Shown: one piece after another, positions 49,324 through 57,883 of the stretch
Position numbering within the stretch: position 1 is the stretch's first letter
Layout of the letters: each line of letters opens with the position of its first letter
Source: JBGASG01 sp046328035
GTDB taxonomy: Bacteria; Cyanobacteriota; Vampirovibrionia; Obscuribacterales; Obscuribacteraceae
Direction of reading: 5' to 3'
NCBI GenBank assembly: GCA_046328035.1
Contig: JAXLXI010000001.1
Span: 310,001 to 374,000 of the forward strand
Length of the DNA stretch: 64,000 nucleotides
The notes under the pieces: generated by a model
Database searches by the model: none
What the model saw: only the letters and a program-made list of their open reading frames with translations
Told to the model about the DNA's origin: nothing
Made by a program: the position numbers and the translations under genes

Positions 49324-51144
49324 ATGCAAATAACATCCCCGCTTATCCAGCAAGTTCTCTCCGAACAGTTTGGTCTACAAGATCTACGACCCAAGCAGAA
49401 GGAGATTATCGAGTGTCTCCTGAACGGTGAAAATGCTCTGGCGCTGCTGCCGACCGGATACGGGAAATCACTTTGCTATCAGCTGCCCAGTCAAATGTTT
49501 TCCGGAGTGACGCTGGTTATCTCGCCGCTGATCGCTTTGATGCAAGACCAGGTATCAGGATTGGAACGCCGTGGTATCACCAGCGCCACCGTGCTCAACA
49601 GCACACTCAGTTTTGCTCAGATAACCGAGCGCATCGATGGTATCAGAAATGGTGCCTACAAACTTGTCTATGTGGCACCGGAGAGATTTGACTCGCCGCG
49701 GTTTCGCGAGCTGATCGCCAATCTCGACATATCCTTACTGGTTATCGACGAGGCGCATTGCATCAGTCAGTGGGGACACGACTTCCGCCCGCAGTATCGC
49801 AATCTGGGCAGCCATCTGCCGGCGCTGCGCAATACCGTAATTTTGGCCCTGACAGCGACGGCCACCCCCACGGTGCAAAAGGACATTGTGGTGGCATTGG
49901 GCTTGCCGAACATGCGCGTTGTTTCCGGCGGATTCGATCGACCGAATTTGCGTTTTGAAGTGCAGCGGCTGTCGAACGGTCATGCTAAAGATGCTTTCGT
50001 GCAAGCTGCAATTGCCGAAAGCGATCAGCCGGCGATTGTCTACACAAGCAGCAAGAAGGAAGCTGAGCGCCTGGCACATGTACTGGTGAAGGGCGGCATT
50101 AAAGCAGCTTGCTACCATGCCGGGCTGGGTGGCGAATTGCGCCAGCGCACGCAGCGGCGCTTCGAGCAAGATGAATTGCAAGCCATTGTCGGGACCGTTG
50201 CCTTTGGCATGGGTATCGACAAACCAAACATCAGGCGGGTTATTCACTACAATCTGCCGAGTTCTCTCGAAGATTACTATCAGCAAGCCGGGCGGGCCGG
50301 GCGCGACGGACTGACAGCTACATGCACGCTTCTGTATCAGCCGCGCGACATATTTATCCAGAAGTGGCTGATCGGAAAGAACTATCCCAGCAGTGAACAA
50401 CTTCACTCATTAATGAACTTGTTGCGTCGCTTGCCGGAACGCGGCGCGACGACGGGCGACATATTGGCGCAGATCGATTTCGAGGACAGTGCTCTAAACA
50501 GCGCCCTCGATCATTTGAAAGCGCTGGGTGTCGTCAAAGTATCCGATAGTGGTGCGATTTTCTGCCCGGCTGAAAACCGCATGGCAGAAGTGGATTTCGA
50601 GCGGCTCTGGCAGCGGCGGCGCCGGGACGAAGAGCGCCTCAATTCACTGGTTCGATATGCGGAACAGAGTGTGTGCCGCCGGCAGGCAATTCTCTATTAC
50701 TTCGGCGAGCGCTTGCAGGATAAGTGCCAGGGCTGCGACGTATGTTCACCGGATCAGTTCGAATTGCGCGTCAGCATCATGCCTGAAGAAGGGGGGACGC
50801 GCATCAGTCAAGCTTCGCGCACCAGCAGCGGTGGTGCGCGGTCGCGAGTCGCCAATCAGGATCAGATGAACCGCTCGATTTTGACTCTTGCGAAGAGTCT
50901 GTCCGGCAAGGTCGGGCGAACATCATTGACTGCCATACTGATGGGTTCGCGCTCAAAGAAAATTCTCAGCAACGGTTTCGATGCGAATTCTGAATACGGC
51001 GCACTCAGAGGTTTCTCAGAGCAAAAACTGCTGGCTGCCATCGATGATCTGGTGGCTGATGGAATCTTGCGAGTGACCACCGGCATGTATCCGAAGGTGT
51101 TCGCCACCGCAAAGACAGACAAACGGCTGGAAGAACTCAGTTAG
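49324..51144 (+). CDS. recQ: ATP-dependent DNA helicase RecQ
   Basis: 606 residues. The superfamily 2 helicase core has the aromatic-rich start FGLQDLRPKQKEII, Walker A LLPTGYGKSLCYQLP (Lys 48), DEAHCISQWGHDFRPQY (142-145 DEAH), TATATP, and QQAGRAGRDG (motif VI). The RecQ zinc-binding site follows, CRRQAILYYFGE and CQGCDVC (about 455-480). A C-terminal winged-helix/HRDC-like region completes it. It unwinds DNA 3' to 5' in recombination repair. It starts divergently from the PKS operon and overlaps the amidase gene end by 8 bp. Confidence 0.95.
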   Translation: MQITSPLIQQVLSEQFGLQDLRPKQKEIIECLLNGENALALLPTGYGKSLCYQLPSQMFSGVTLVISPLIALMQDQVSGLERRGITSATVLNSTLSFAQITERIDGIRNGAYKLVYVAPERFDSPRFRELIANLDISLLVIDEAHCISQWGHDFRPQYRNLGSHLPALRNTVILALTATATPTVQKDIVVALGLPNMRVVSGGFDRPNLRFEVQRLSNGHAKDAFVQAAIAESDQPAIVYTSSKKEAERLAHVLVKGGIKAACYHAGLGGELRQRTQRRFEQDELQAIVGTVAFGMGIDKPNIRRVIHYNLPSSLEDYYQQAGRAGRDGLTATCTLLYQPRDIFIQKWLIGKNYPSSEQLHSLMNLLRRLPERGATTGDILAQIDFEDSALNSALDHLKALGVVKVSDSGAIFCPAENRMAEVDFERLWQRRRRDEERLNSLVRYAEQSVCRRQAILYYFGERLQDKCQGCDVCSPDQFELRVSIMPEEGGTRISQASRTSSGGARSRVANQDQMNRSILTLAKSLSGKVGRTSLTAILMGSRSKKILSNGFDANSEYGALRGFSEQKLLAAIDDLVADGILRVTTGMYPKVFATAKTDKRLEELS

Positions 51145-52243
51145 CCAGTTTGCGAATCAGATCCGGAGCCATCGGCACCGCGTGTCCGCTCAGGGCAAAC
51201 AACGCCGGTCGGAACGCTGGCGCTGGTTTGGGCATGGCAGTCGCAAAGGCAGCAGCCTTTAGCCAGCCATACTGCTGAACTCCGTTTGCCGGCTTATTGT
51301 CGCGTTGTTCAGGGGTTTCAGGTGTTTCTGCCACCATGACCGTCTGACCTAGATTAGCCTTCGCTATGTTGAACGCCGCCCAATCAAAGCCGACCGGATC
51401 GGTTCGATCGCTCGGCTGCACAAATCCATGTGAATAGATGCGATCGCTGGTGACTGAATAACGTTTCTGGAGATACGCAACCAGCCGGCTGACCGACGCC
51501 ATTTGTTTCTTGGTGTATTTCTGTTTGCCGGTATGGACCATTTCGATGCCGATGCTGTTGGAATTGGTCACTCCCCACTTAGCTCTGGTGGGTTCGATAT
51601 GAACAGTTCCGTAGTTGGGATCGACGGTCACATAGATTTTGCCGTCGCGGTCCACCATGAATGGGGTGCCGGGGTGGCGCAAACCGCGATTATTCCAGCT
51701 CTGAATTATTTGTGGTGCCGAGGCGGGGCGGGCTGTCTCAGTTGAATGCATGACGATGTACTTGATCGGCTCTGTTCGCTCGAAGATGCCGCCCCACAGT
51801 GATTTTTTGGTAAGCAAACCGGCTTTGGACAATTGCTGCGGAGTGAATTGCGCCGCCTTTCCGTCGGTGAACGCCTGACGGATTGTGTTCGATTCTTTGC
51901 GAGTCATTTTGGCTACCTGATTCCAGGGAGCCGTGTACGAATACGGGCTCGGGCGTACAACTGCCTGCGCGACGACAGCTTGAGCGGTGCCGCGCGCCTT
52001 CACCTTGGCGATGGTTTTGATTGCCGTGCGCGACGGCTTGCGTGTCCAGACACCCTTTTTATTGGACCGACCAGCAACTGCTGCCGAGGCGATGCGCGCC
52101 ACCTTCTTTTGCGAAGCGTGAGTTCTGGTTGCCTGACTCTTTGCGCGAGGGGAGCGCTTGCTGGTGGAGCTTGACTGAGCCTCCGGCGTAGTCGCAGAAA
52201 ATAGTGCGAGCAAGGATGCGACGACTACGACGGCATTTTTCAT
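51137..52243 (-). CDS. N-acetylmuramoyl-L-alanine amidase (Amidase_2/PGRP fold)
   Basis: 368 residues from ATG 52243, preceded by GAGGGAATA. A signal peptide (AVVVVASLLALFSATTPEAQ) is followed by a Lys/Arg/Ala-rich region (about 25-95). The amidase domain has IKYIVMHSTET (first zinc His), HPGTPFMVDRDGKIY, NSNSIGIEMVHTGK and the late IYSHGFVQPSDRTDP, matching the zinc and catalytic residues of AmpD-type enzymes. It cleaves the peptide from muramic acid in the cell wall. The basic linker may bind wall polymers. A longer upstream frame lacks a ribosome site. Confidence 0.88.
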   Translation of the reverse strand: MKNAVVVVASLLALFSATTPEAQSSSTSKRSPRAKSQATRTHASQKKVARIASAAVAGRSNKKGVWTRKPSRTAIKTIAKVKARGTAQAVVAQAVVRPSPYSYTAPWNQVAKMTRKESNTIRQAFTDGKAAQFTPQQLSKAGLLTKKSLWGGIFERTEPIKYIVMHSTETARPASAPQIIQSWNNRGLRHPGTPFMVDRDGKIYVTVDPNYGTVHIEPTRAKWGVTNSNSIGIEMVHTGKQKYTKKQMASVSRLVAYLQKRYSVTSDRIYSHGFVQPSDRTDPVGFDWAAFNIAKANLGQTVMVAETPETPEQRDNKPANGVQQYGWLKAAAFATAMPKPAPAFRPALFALSGHAVPMAPDLIRKLAN

Positions 52244-52406
52244 CGATATTCCCTCACATGCGGGTGCGGCAAAGCGGGTCTGCGCGAGAGCGCAGACACA
52301 CGAGTCGGACACCACCTGCCCGACCTGGCAACTAGAGATTGATTATATTCAGAGATTTGCAGACCGCGCAAATGCCAAACGGTAGAGCTGTCCTACTTAA
52401 GGTGCA

Positions 52407-52796
52407 CTACTCGGGCGTTTCTGCGCTACGGCTGTCCTTCACTTCGCGTAAAAATGGTGCTAACTCATAGGCGAGAACGCCTGATTTTATCGGCTTGATC
52501 ACGCAGCCGGCGGCTCCCAGCGAGTGCCAGTTAGTGGGATCTGATGGTTCTGAAAGGACGACCACGGGAATCGAGCTCAGCTGATCGTCTGCCTTGAGTT
52601 GGGCGATAAAGTCTTTCGCACTGCTGTCGGTTGCTTGGTCGGCGATCACGACCGAGGGGAAATTTTTGTTGGAGAGAAACATCGCCAGGGCGCTGCTGGT
52701 GCAGGTGATCACGTTATGGCCGAGTGGCGACAACTCCTCTTTAACAGACGCGAGAATATCTTTGTTCTTGCTCAGAACTAAAATTCGAATTGTCAT
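52407..52796 (-). CDS. Stand-alone receiver-like domain
   Basis: 129 residues with a CheY-like fold. It starts TIRILVLSKNKDILASVKEEL, phosphoacceptor region SVVIADQATD, switch region IPVVVLSEPSDP, and Lys in GCVIKPIKSG. The usual acidic pair after beta-1 is SKNK rather than (D/E)D, so metal-dependent phosphorylation may be impaired, although the candidate Asp in IADQ is present. It probably acts as a pseudo-receiver. It stands alone between the amidase and a small plus-strand gene. Confidence 0.8.
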   Translation of the reverse strand: MTIRILVLSKNKDILASVKEELSPLGHNVITCTSSALAMFLSNKNFPSVVIADQATDSSAKDFIAQLKADDQLSSIPVVVLSEPSDPTNWHSLGAAGCVIKPIKSGVLAYELAPFLREVKDSRSAETPE

Positions 52797-53020
52797 TAGT
52801 TACCGGCGACTGACTAACAATCTGATTGGCGACTATTTTGATGCAGAGATAGGTCGGTTGCAAGATTGGCAACGCGACACCGTTGGTGGTGGCAGTCGAG
52901 AACATTAATTATCCCGCGAAGAGGGGCGAAATAAGCCGATTTAGTATTAAATTTCCCGTAAAACGCTCGCCAGATGCGGAGGTTGGTGGTAAAACAGGGG
53001 TAGGTCAGAGGGAGAGGCTC

Positions 53021-53221
53021 ATGGGCACTAAGTCTACGAAAACAGATCGCTCAACCCGGAAACCCACGACGAAAAAAGTTTCGGCTCTAGCTCTTTGTCC
53101 GACTAACGGAGCCGGATGGTGTTCTTTTCCATTCTCTCCAGCGCAGCTTGAGAAGCGGCGCAAACAAGTCGAAACCAAAACCGAAGAACGGCAAGTCGTA
53201 AAGGCGCGTTCCGGTAAGTAG
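53021..53221 (+). CDS. Small basic hypothetical protein
   Basis: 66 residues from ATG 53021, preceded by GGGAGAGG. Highly basic (KSTKTDRSTRKPTTKK at the N-terminus, EKRRKQVETKTEERQVVKARSGK at the C-terminus), with a central LCPTNGAGWCSFPFSPAQ containing two Cys. It may bind nucleic acid or a ribosome. A longer upstream frame from 52883 is ignored because the ribosome site fits this start. Not recognised. Confidence 0.55.
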   Translation: MGTKSTKTDRSTRKPTTKKVSALALCPTNGAGWCSFPFSPAQLEKRRKQVETKTEERQVVKARSGK

Positions 53222-53230
53222 AAGCATAGG

Positions 53231-53731
53231 TCACATCGCGTACAGCGGTGTAGCGATTTCCTGAGGCTGGGCTGGCCTTTTCGCCACCTCGGGTCGCGTC
53301 TCTGACTGGCTGTCAGCGACGGTTCCCCACATCGACAGGTTATCGAAGTGATTCGATGCCTGTTCGCTCTCGGAAGCTCCGAGTGCCACGCTTGCTGCCA
53401 GTGGCGCCACTTGCAGCAGTCGCGATTCAATTGATAGCGTCGGCGGCGCGACGAACATCCGGGGCACCTCTATTATCTCCACAGAGGGCGTATGGGGCTC
53501 CACAACGGCAGCCAGGCTGCGTTCGCTGGTTTGATAGAGTTCCGGCGGGCGAACGGGAGTCTGCAGGGACATCATGGCGATAACCGCCAGTAACAGCGTT
53601 ATGTCGAAATGCCTATGCCAGAACACCTTTTTGCCCCTCGATTTAATCTCAGGAGCATGACGGTTCAGCTGTTGCAGGTGTTCCTTAGCCGGGTAGCCGG
53701 GTTCTGCCTCAGGAGGCGACCGCCGGTGCAT
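53231..53731 (-). CDS. Hypothetical single-pass membrane protein behind galK
   Basis: 166 residues. A basic N-terminus leads into one membrane helix (HFDITLLLAVIAMMSL, about 42-58). A Pro/Ser/Ala-rich part follows without motifs. Its ATG overlaps the last codons of galK by 23 bp, so it would be the last gene of the gal operon. There is no independent ribosome site, and codon-level support is moderate. Not recognised. Confidence 0.5.
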   Translation of the reverse strand: MHRRSPPEAEPGYPAKEHLQQLNRHAPEIKSRGKKVFWHRHFDITLLLAVIAMMSLQTPVRPPELYQTSERSLAAVVEPHTPSVEIIEVPRMFVAPPTLSIESRLLQVAPLAASVALGASESEQASNHFDNLSMWGTVADSQSETRPEVAKRPAQPQEIATPLYAM

Positions 53732-54929
53732 TGACCAAGCCGGCGCCGCTCACTGAATTGCACACATAGACCTCGGCCTTTTTGCCCGTGTGTGATTCAT
53801 AAGCAGGGATGACCTGGTTCTGGAAGGTTTCCACGGCGTTCGTCTGCATAAGTGTGACGCTGCAGCCGCCGAAGCCGGCGCCGGTCATGCGTGAGCCCAG
53901 TACGCCCGTGTGATTCTGGGTCAATTCAACGAGCACATCCAACTCGGTACAACTGACCTGAAAGTCTTGTTGAAGCGATCGGTGAGAATCATTCATCAAT
54001 CTGCCGAAAGCGCGCAGGTCGCCGCGTTCGAGCGCTTCTGTGGCGCGAATGCAGCGTTCGTTTTCGCTTATGACATGGCGGCAACGTTTTAAGATAATCG
54101 GTGGCAGGGTGCTGCCGAATTCTTCCAGTTCGGACATGACCACATCGCGCAAAGTGGCGATATCATCGAAGCCGCTGGCTTTCTTGAGGAGCTCGACCCC
54201 CTCCTGGCATTGCTGACGGCGGGCATTGTATTCGCTGTCGACCAATCCGCGTGGCACGCCGGAATTGGTGATCACGATGCTGACGCCTTCTTTCTTGAGC
54301 GGCAGAGGAATGGTTCGATAATTCAAACTGCGGCAGTCGAGGAGCAGCGCCGCGTCTCTTTCTCCAAGCGCGGAAATGAACGGATCCATGATGCCGCATT
54401 TGACTCCGACAAAATCGTTTTCCGCCTTTTGAGCCAGCAGTGCCAGTTCTTTTCCAGGCAGCGAGAATCCACACATCTCACGTTGCATCAGTGCCGTAGC
54501 CACGCTATATGCGGCGGAAGAACTCAGTCCGGCGCCTGGTGGGATGTTTCCAGAAATGACTGCGCTGAATGGTTGAGTTTTGAGACCTGCTTGCTGCAAG
54601 GCTTTCAGAGTGCCGCGCAAATAGTTGATCCACGGATGGTCAGCGGACTTCTCTAACTGGTCAAGCGAGAAGCGGTCTTCCTGGCGATACTCCAGCGAAT
54701 ACACCACGACTTCCCGATCCTCGACTTCGTTTTCGGGATCGGCTGGTTTTGGTTTTGGCGACGCAGCAATGATCATGTCGCGATCGATTGCGGTCGGAAA
54801 GACGAAACCTTCATTGTAATCGGTGTGTTCGCCGATCAGATTGACGCGCCCCGGCGCCCGAACAACGACGCGAGGCTCGCTGCCGAACTTCTCTCTATAT
54901 GCCGACGTCACCAGATGCGATCGGTCCAT
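53709..54929 (-). CDS. galK: Galactokinase
   Basis: 406 residues from ATG 54929. It phosphorylates galactose at C1 in the Leloir pathway. GHMP kinase motifs are all present: galactose signature GRVNLIGEHTDYNEGFVFP, ATP loop IPPGAGLSSSAAYSVATAL, GVKCGIMDPF, and RMTGAGFGGCSV near the C-terminus. GGAGGACTTTTAGTC before the ATG lies inside the galT end, and galT stops 3 bp before the galK start, so the genes are coupled. A longer frame reaching into galT is a shadow. galE and galM are not in the window. Confidence 0.94.
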   Translation of the reverse strand: MDRSHLVTSAYREKFGSEPRVVVRAPGRVNLIGEHTDYNEGFVFPTAIDRDMIIAASPKPKPADPENEVEDREVVVYSLEYRQEDRFSLDQLEKSADHPWINYLRGTLKALQQAGLKTQPFSAVISGNIPPGAGLSSSAAYSVATALMQREMCGFSLPGKELALLAQKAENDFVGVKCGIMDPFISALGERDAALLLDCRSLNYRTIPLPLKKEGVSIVITNSGVPRGLVDSEYNARRQQCQEGVELLKKASGFDDIATLRDVVMSELEEFGSTLPPIILKRCRHVISENERCIRATEALERGDLRAFGRLMNDSHRSLQQDFQVSCTELDVLVELTQNHTGVLGSRMTGAGFGGCSVTLMQTNAVETFQNQVIPAYESHTGKKAEVYVCNSVSGAGLVNAPAVAS

Positions 54930-54931
54930 GA

Positions 54932-55915
54932 CTAAAAGTCCTCCAGGTTTGGTTTGACGGCGCGCAATTCGGCCGCCTTTTCTTCGGGCAGCGTGTCGTT
55001 TACGAAGGTTCCAGCTCCAGATTCGCACCCGGCGAGAAACTTTAATTTCTCGGCGGTGCGATTCGGCGGATAAAACTCGATATGAAAGTGACTGCCGGGA
55101 TAAGCGCTGTGATCGCCGTCGGTCGGACGTTGGTGCATCACCATCATGTACGGCAGCGAGAAACCAAATAAGTGGTCAAACTTGTTCAACACGACATGCA
55201 ATAACTGTGCCAGCTGAGTTTCGTTCTCCTCGGAGAAATCAGCCAGAGAAGGAAGATGTTGTTTAGCATAGACATGCGTTTCGTACGGGTATCGCGCGTA
55301 GAACGGGATCACAGCGACAAAGCCGTCGTTTTCCGCGAACACGCGCCGTCCGTCGCTGCGTTCTTCCTTAATTATGTCGCAGTGCAGGCATCGCTTTGTG
55401 TTTGCGTAGTGCTGCGCCTCGCTTTGCAGTTCTCGTTCGATGCGAGGAGGCATGTGCGAGAAAGCGTAAATCTGCCCATGTGGATGATGGATCGTTACTC
55501 CAATCGCTTCGCCCTTGTTCTCGAAGATAAAAACGTAGCGAATTTCATCGCGGGCGCCCAGCTGTTCATAGCGATCGCGCCAGATTTTGATCAGTTGTGC
55601 CAGCTTATCCACCGGCATGTCGGAGAGGGTACTTTTATGGTCCGATGAATAAAGAACAACTTCGCAGATTCCCAGGCTGGGTTGAATAGGAAACAGGTCA
55701 GTTCCGGCGACTGCCGGCTCGCCAGCGTTTTTCATCAAACTGGGAAACTTGTTTTCGAATACCACGAAGTCGTATTTGCTGCGCGGCACTTCTGTAGGAA
55801 ACCCACCTTCCGCTGTCGGGCACAGCGGGCAATAATCGGCCGGTGGAAGAAACGTTCGGTCCTGCCGGTGCGTAGCGGTAACTACCCACTCCGCCATGAC
55901 TGGATTCCAGCGCAT
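54932..55915 (-). CDS. galT: Galactose-1-phosphate uridylyltransferase
   Basis: 327 residues from ATG 55915. It transfers UMP between UDP-glucose and galactose-1-phosphate through a uridylylated histidine. The HIT-family active site is IHHPHGQIYAF, with the HPH triad near residue 145. Zinc-site cysteines are CPLC (29, 32) with a further C-x2-C in KRCLHCDII, and QRPTDGDHSAYPGSHFHIEFYPP near the C-terminus is typical. AAGGAGA lies 9-10 nt upstream. Its ATG overlaps the stop of a small upstream gene as TGATG. Confidence 0.93.
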   Translation of the reverse strand: MRWNPVMAEWVVTATHRQDRTFLPPADYCPLCPTAEGGFPTEVPRSKYDFVVFENKFPSLMKNAGEPAVAGTDLFPIQPSLGICEVVLYSSDHKSTLSDMPVDKLAQLIKIWRDRYEQLGARDEIRYVFIFENKGEAIGVTIHHPHGQIYAFSHMPPRIERELQSEAQHYANTKRCLHCDIIKEERSDGRRVFAENDGFVAVIPFYARYPYETHVYAKQHLPSLADFSEENETQLAQLLHVVLNKFDHLFGFSLPYMMVMHQRPTDGDHSAYPGSHFHIEFYPPNRTAEKLKFLAGCESGAGTFVNDTLPEEKAAELRAVKPNLEDF

Positions 55916-56094
55916 CAAAGCGATGTCTCCTTATCCGTCTTGCCGATTCCTTTATCTGCCGCAGGGGTTTCGGCAGCCGTGGCCGCAAATGTGTAATAGA
56001 CAAGCAATCGACCGTCTTCTTTAACGGTCACTTCCTTGTGCATCTTAATCCGATGCATTCGATCGACGCAGGATTTTCCGTCCGAGTCTTGCAC
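55915..56094 (-). CDS. Small protein translationally coupled to galT
   Basis: 59 residues from GTG 56094, which has GAGGA about 10 nt upstream. A GTG at 56103 is the alternative. It includes CVDRMHRIKMHKEVTVKEDGRLLVYYTF and a polar tail. A single short beta-like unit (VTVKEDGRLLVYYTF) is all that can be seen. The TGATG overlap with galT is the best evidence for expression, and it suggests co-regulation with galactose metabolism. Not recognised. Confidence 0.5.
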   Translation of the reverse strand: MQDSDGKSCVDRMHRIKMHKEVTVKEDGRLLVYYTFAATAAETPAADKGIGKTDKETSL

Positions 56095-56210
56095 TGCAAG
56101 CACTTCCTCGCGAATTTGAGCGTGAGCAAAAATTGTATTCTGCTGACATCCTAAATGCCCCTTCCCTCGCAGTTAGTACACCAGATGGATATGCGAAAGA
56201 GGTATCAAAA

Positions 56211-56315
56211 ATGACTATGAAACTGTGGCAAAACCAACGATTACTCGACGCTCTGGCGATCTCCGCCGTGCTGGCTTCTACAGCGATGTACGTTGCACTT
56301 CTGCTCGCTTCATGA
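56211..56315 (+). CDS. Small single-pass membrane peptide
   Basis: 34 residues starting at ATG 56211 with AGAGG 8 nt upstream. MTMKLWQNQRLLDALAISAV continues as a hydrophobic helix ending LLLAS. A strong terminator follows 50 bp behind, which supports a transcribed unit. It is too short for family assignment. Confidence 0.5.
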   Translation: MTMKLWQNQRLLDALAISAVLASTAMYVALLLAS

Positions 56316-56365
56316 TGGATGCCTGTCCGTTTCGTCCACTCCAAGTTTTTCGTCTGAAACTCCTG

Positions 56366-56400
56366 AACTGCCGGCTCTTTCCATCCGCCGGCAGTTTCTT
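56366..56400 (+). terminator. Rho-independent terminator
   Basis: AACTGCCGGC (56366-56375) pairs with GCCGGCAGTT (56387-56396), followed by TCTTTTCT. It ends the small membrane peptide unit. Confidence 0.88.
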
Positions 56401-56402
56401 TT

Positions 56403-56496
56403 CTGAAGCGATATCACGTGGTGGTTTCGTGCCAACACTAGAGTGACATCGCTTCGGTACATCCAGGCTGAAGTGATATCACTCTAGTGTTGGCAC
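56403..56496. repeat. Palindrome cluster L, 3 copies plus 22-bp inverted repeat
   Basis: Copies at 56403-56422, 56438-56457 (core GTGACATCGC, decayed) and 56468-56487. The second and third with their flanks form an inverted repeat, 56429-56450 against 56475-56496, with 21 of 22 matches around a 24-nt loop. Confidence 0.88.
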
Positions 56497-56690
56497 TCCA
56501 GTGTTGGTCCCTTGGCTACTCGTGAAGCTGATTCACCCGCTCAACGTTGATTAGCCAGAGTTAATAATCGTTAAAGGCTCAACCATTAGCCGGGGGCGTC
56601 TATCCGTAAGGAAGCCGACTGGTTAGCGGCGCTTTTTTGCACGCTCTCATGAAATGACTGGACGCACAGAACAATAAGGACGGAATTTCC

Positions 56691-57062
56691 ATGGTGGACA
56701 CTGCCGTAATCGTTGCTCGCGATAGCAAGACGTGTTTGTTTTGCGGACGCTCCGATAAATTGAACGCCAAATTTTGTTTGTTTTGCGGCAGCCGCATGGT
56801 TGTTCCGAGAGTGGAGCCGCCGGCTGAGCGAATGCAAGACCGCATGGAGGTCGTTCTGGCGCGTCTTGAACAAGCCTTGCCATTGCTGGAACGAACTGGA
56901 ATTCGTGTCGACCGTCCGCAAATCCAGAGACGAGTGCGAACCATTTCTCAGCGCTTTCGTCGCTTCCGCGGCAAGCGCCTGGCCAACGCAATCTGGATCG
57001 GCATGCTGGTTATGGCATTGTCGTTGTCAGCACTTTTGTTAGTGCTGATTCCGCGCCTTTAG
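56691..57062 (+). CDS. Zinc-ribbon membrane protein
   Basis: 123 residues. The N-terminal double CxxC zinc ribbon (CLFCGRSDKLNAKFCLFCGSRM) is followed by a helical basic linker (ERMQDRMEVVLARLEQALPLLERTG, then RRVRTISQRFRRFRGKR). A C-terminal transmembrane helix (AIWIGMLVMALSLSALLLVLIPRL) ends the protein, which is thus tail-anchored with a cytoplasmic zinc ribbon. Not assigned to a named family. It converges with the coiled-coil gene 34 bp away. Confidence 0.75.
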   Translation: MVDTAVIVARDSKTCLFCGRSDKLNAKFCLFCGSRMVVPRVEPPAERMQDRMEVVLARLEQALPLLERTGIRVDRPQIQRRVRTISQRFRRFRGKRLANAIWIGMLVMALSLSALLLVLIPRL

Positions 57063-57096
57063 AAGAAATGCGAAATGCGTTGATCGCCTGTATCGC

Positions 57097-57714
57097 TTAG
57101 CGATTGAGAAGCTTCGCCAGGAACGAACGATTTTCTTGCTGATTGTCTTTGATGGTCAGGCTGCGCAGACGCTCGAGTTCTGTGCGCACGTTATTCAGCT
57201 CTTTGGCGAAATCTTCAGACTGCACGGCCAATCCCATGGCGCGCGAAGCTTGAGCTTGCAGGTCGGGAAGCAACCGATTTTCTGCTTCCAGTCTGGCGAT
57301 TTTCGCGCGATCGTAGACACGATCGTTGAGCAACTGAATGATCGTTTCTTGTGCTTCCACCAAAAGGTGTTTCATCGAGGCCAATTCGCCGCTCACTTGC
57401 TCATTGACTAAATCCATGGTGCCGGCGTCACCGCGCAGCACGCGAGCGAAACCTTCCAGAATCTTAGCCAGATCGTCGCGACGTATTTCCTGCCCGGACG
57501 AATGCGATGTAGTAGTGAGGCGCTGCAGTTCGTCCAGGACGGGAAGCTCGGGTGCGGACTCTTCCAGAGCGGCAGCGAGCAGCTCTGAGTTGGAGGCGAA
57601 GTGCTGTTGAGGTACTGGTGGCAGACTCGGCACCGACCGCTTGTCCGGCGGCAATGAATACATCGTGTCTGTGCTATCCAAATCGTATGTGCCGGTGATG
57701 TTGAAATTCATCAT
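57097..57714 (-). CDS. Coiled-coil hypothetical protein
   Basis: 205 residues. The N-terminal 70 residues are polar and probably disordered. A helical middle follows (EIRRDDLAKILEGFARVLRGDAGTMDLVNEQVSGELASMKHLLVEAQETIIQLLNDRVYD). A heptad-type coiled coil (KIARLEAENRLLPDLQAQASRAM, then FAKELNNVRTELERLRSL) ends the protein. No membrane segment. It may be an adaptor or cytoskeletal protein. The start is placed at ATG 57714; AGGA lies close upstream. Confidence 0.7.
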   Translation of the reverse strand: MMNFNITGTYDLDSTDTMYSLPPDKRSVPSLPPVPQQHFASNSELLAAALEESAPELPVLDELQRLTTTSHSSGQEIRRDDLAKILEGFARVLRGDAGTMDLVNEQVSGELASMKHLLVEAQETIIQLLNDRVYDRAKIARLEAENRLLPDLQAQASRAMGLAVQSEDFAKELNNVRTELERLRSLTIKDNQQENRSFLAKLLNR

Positions 57715-57858
57715 CAATCCTATTTCGCTCCCGTCGAGTCAAGACACGCCGCGCAGAATTATCTTGGCTTGGGAACGCTGTGTCGAGTTGATCGGCATGA
57801 TATGGGGCGCATATACGAACGGCGTTTGCACGCGTCCGGCGGCTTCTGAAGAAGGTCC

Positions 57859-57874
57859 GCACCACTTGTGGTGC
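57859..57874. terminator. Hairpin behind the acyl-CoA synthetase gene
   Basis: GCACCACTTGTGGTGC is a 7-bp perfect stem with a 2-nt loop, 10 bp behind the stop on minus. The same stem type occurs at 15416-15429. Confidence 0.5.
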
Positions 57875-57883
57875 CCTGGAATT

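Larger units (their letters stand above)
56316..56690. other. Intergenic region with terminator and palindromes
   Basis: 375 bp. It holds a Rho-independent terminator (56366-56400) and palindrome cluster L. About 190 bp upstream of the zinc-ribbon gene have no recognised feature. Confidence 0.5.
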
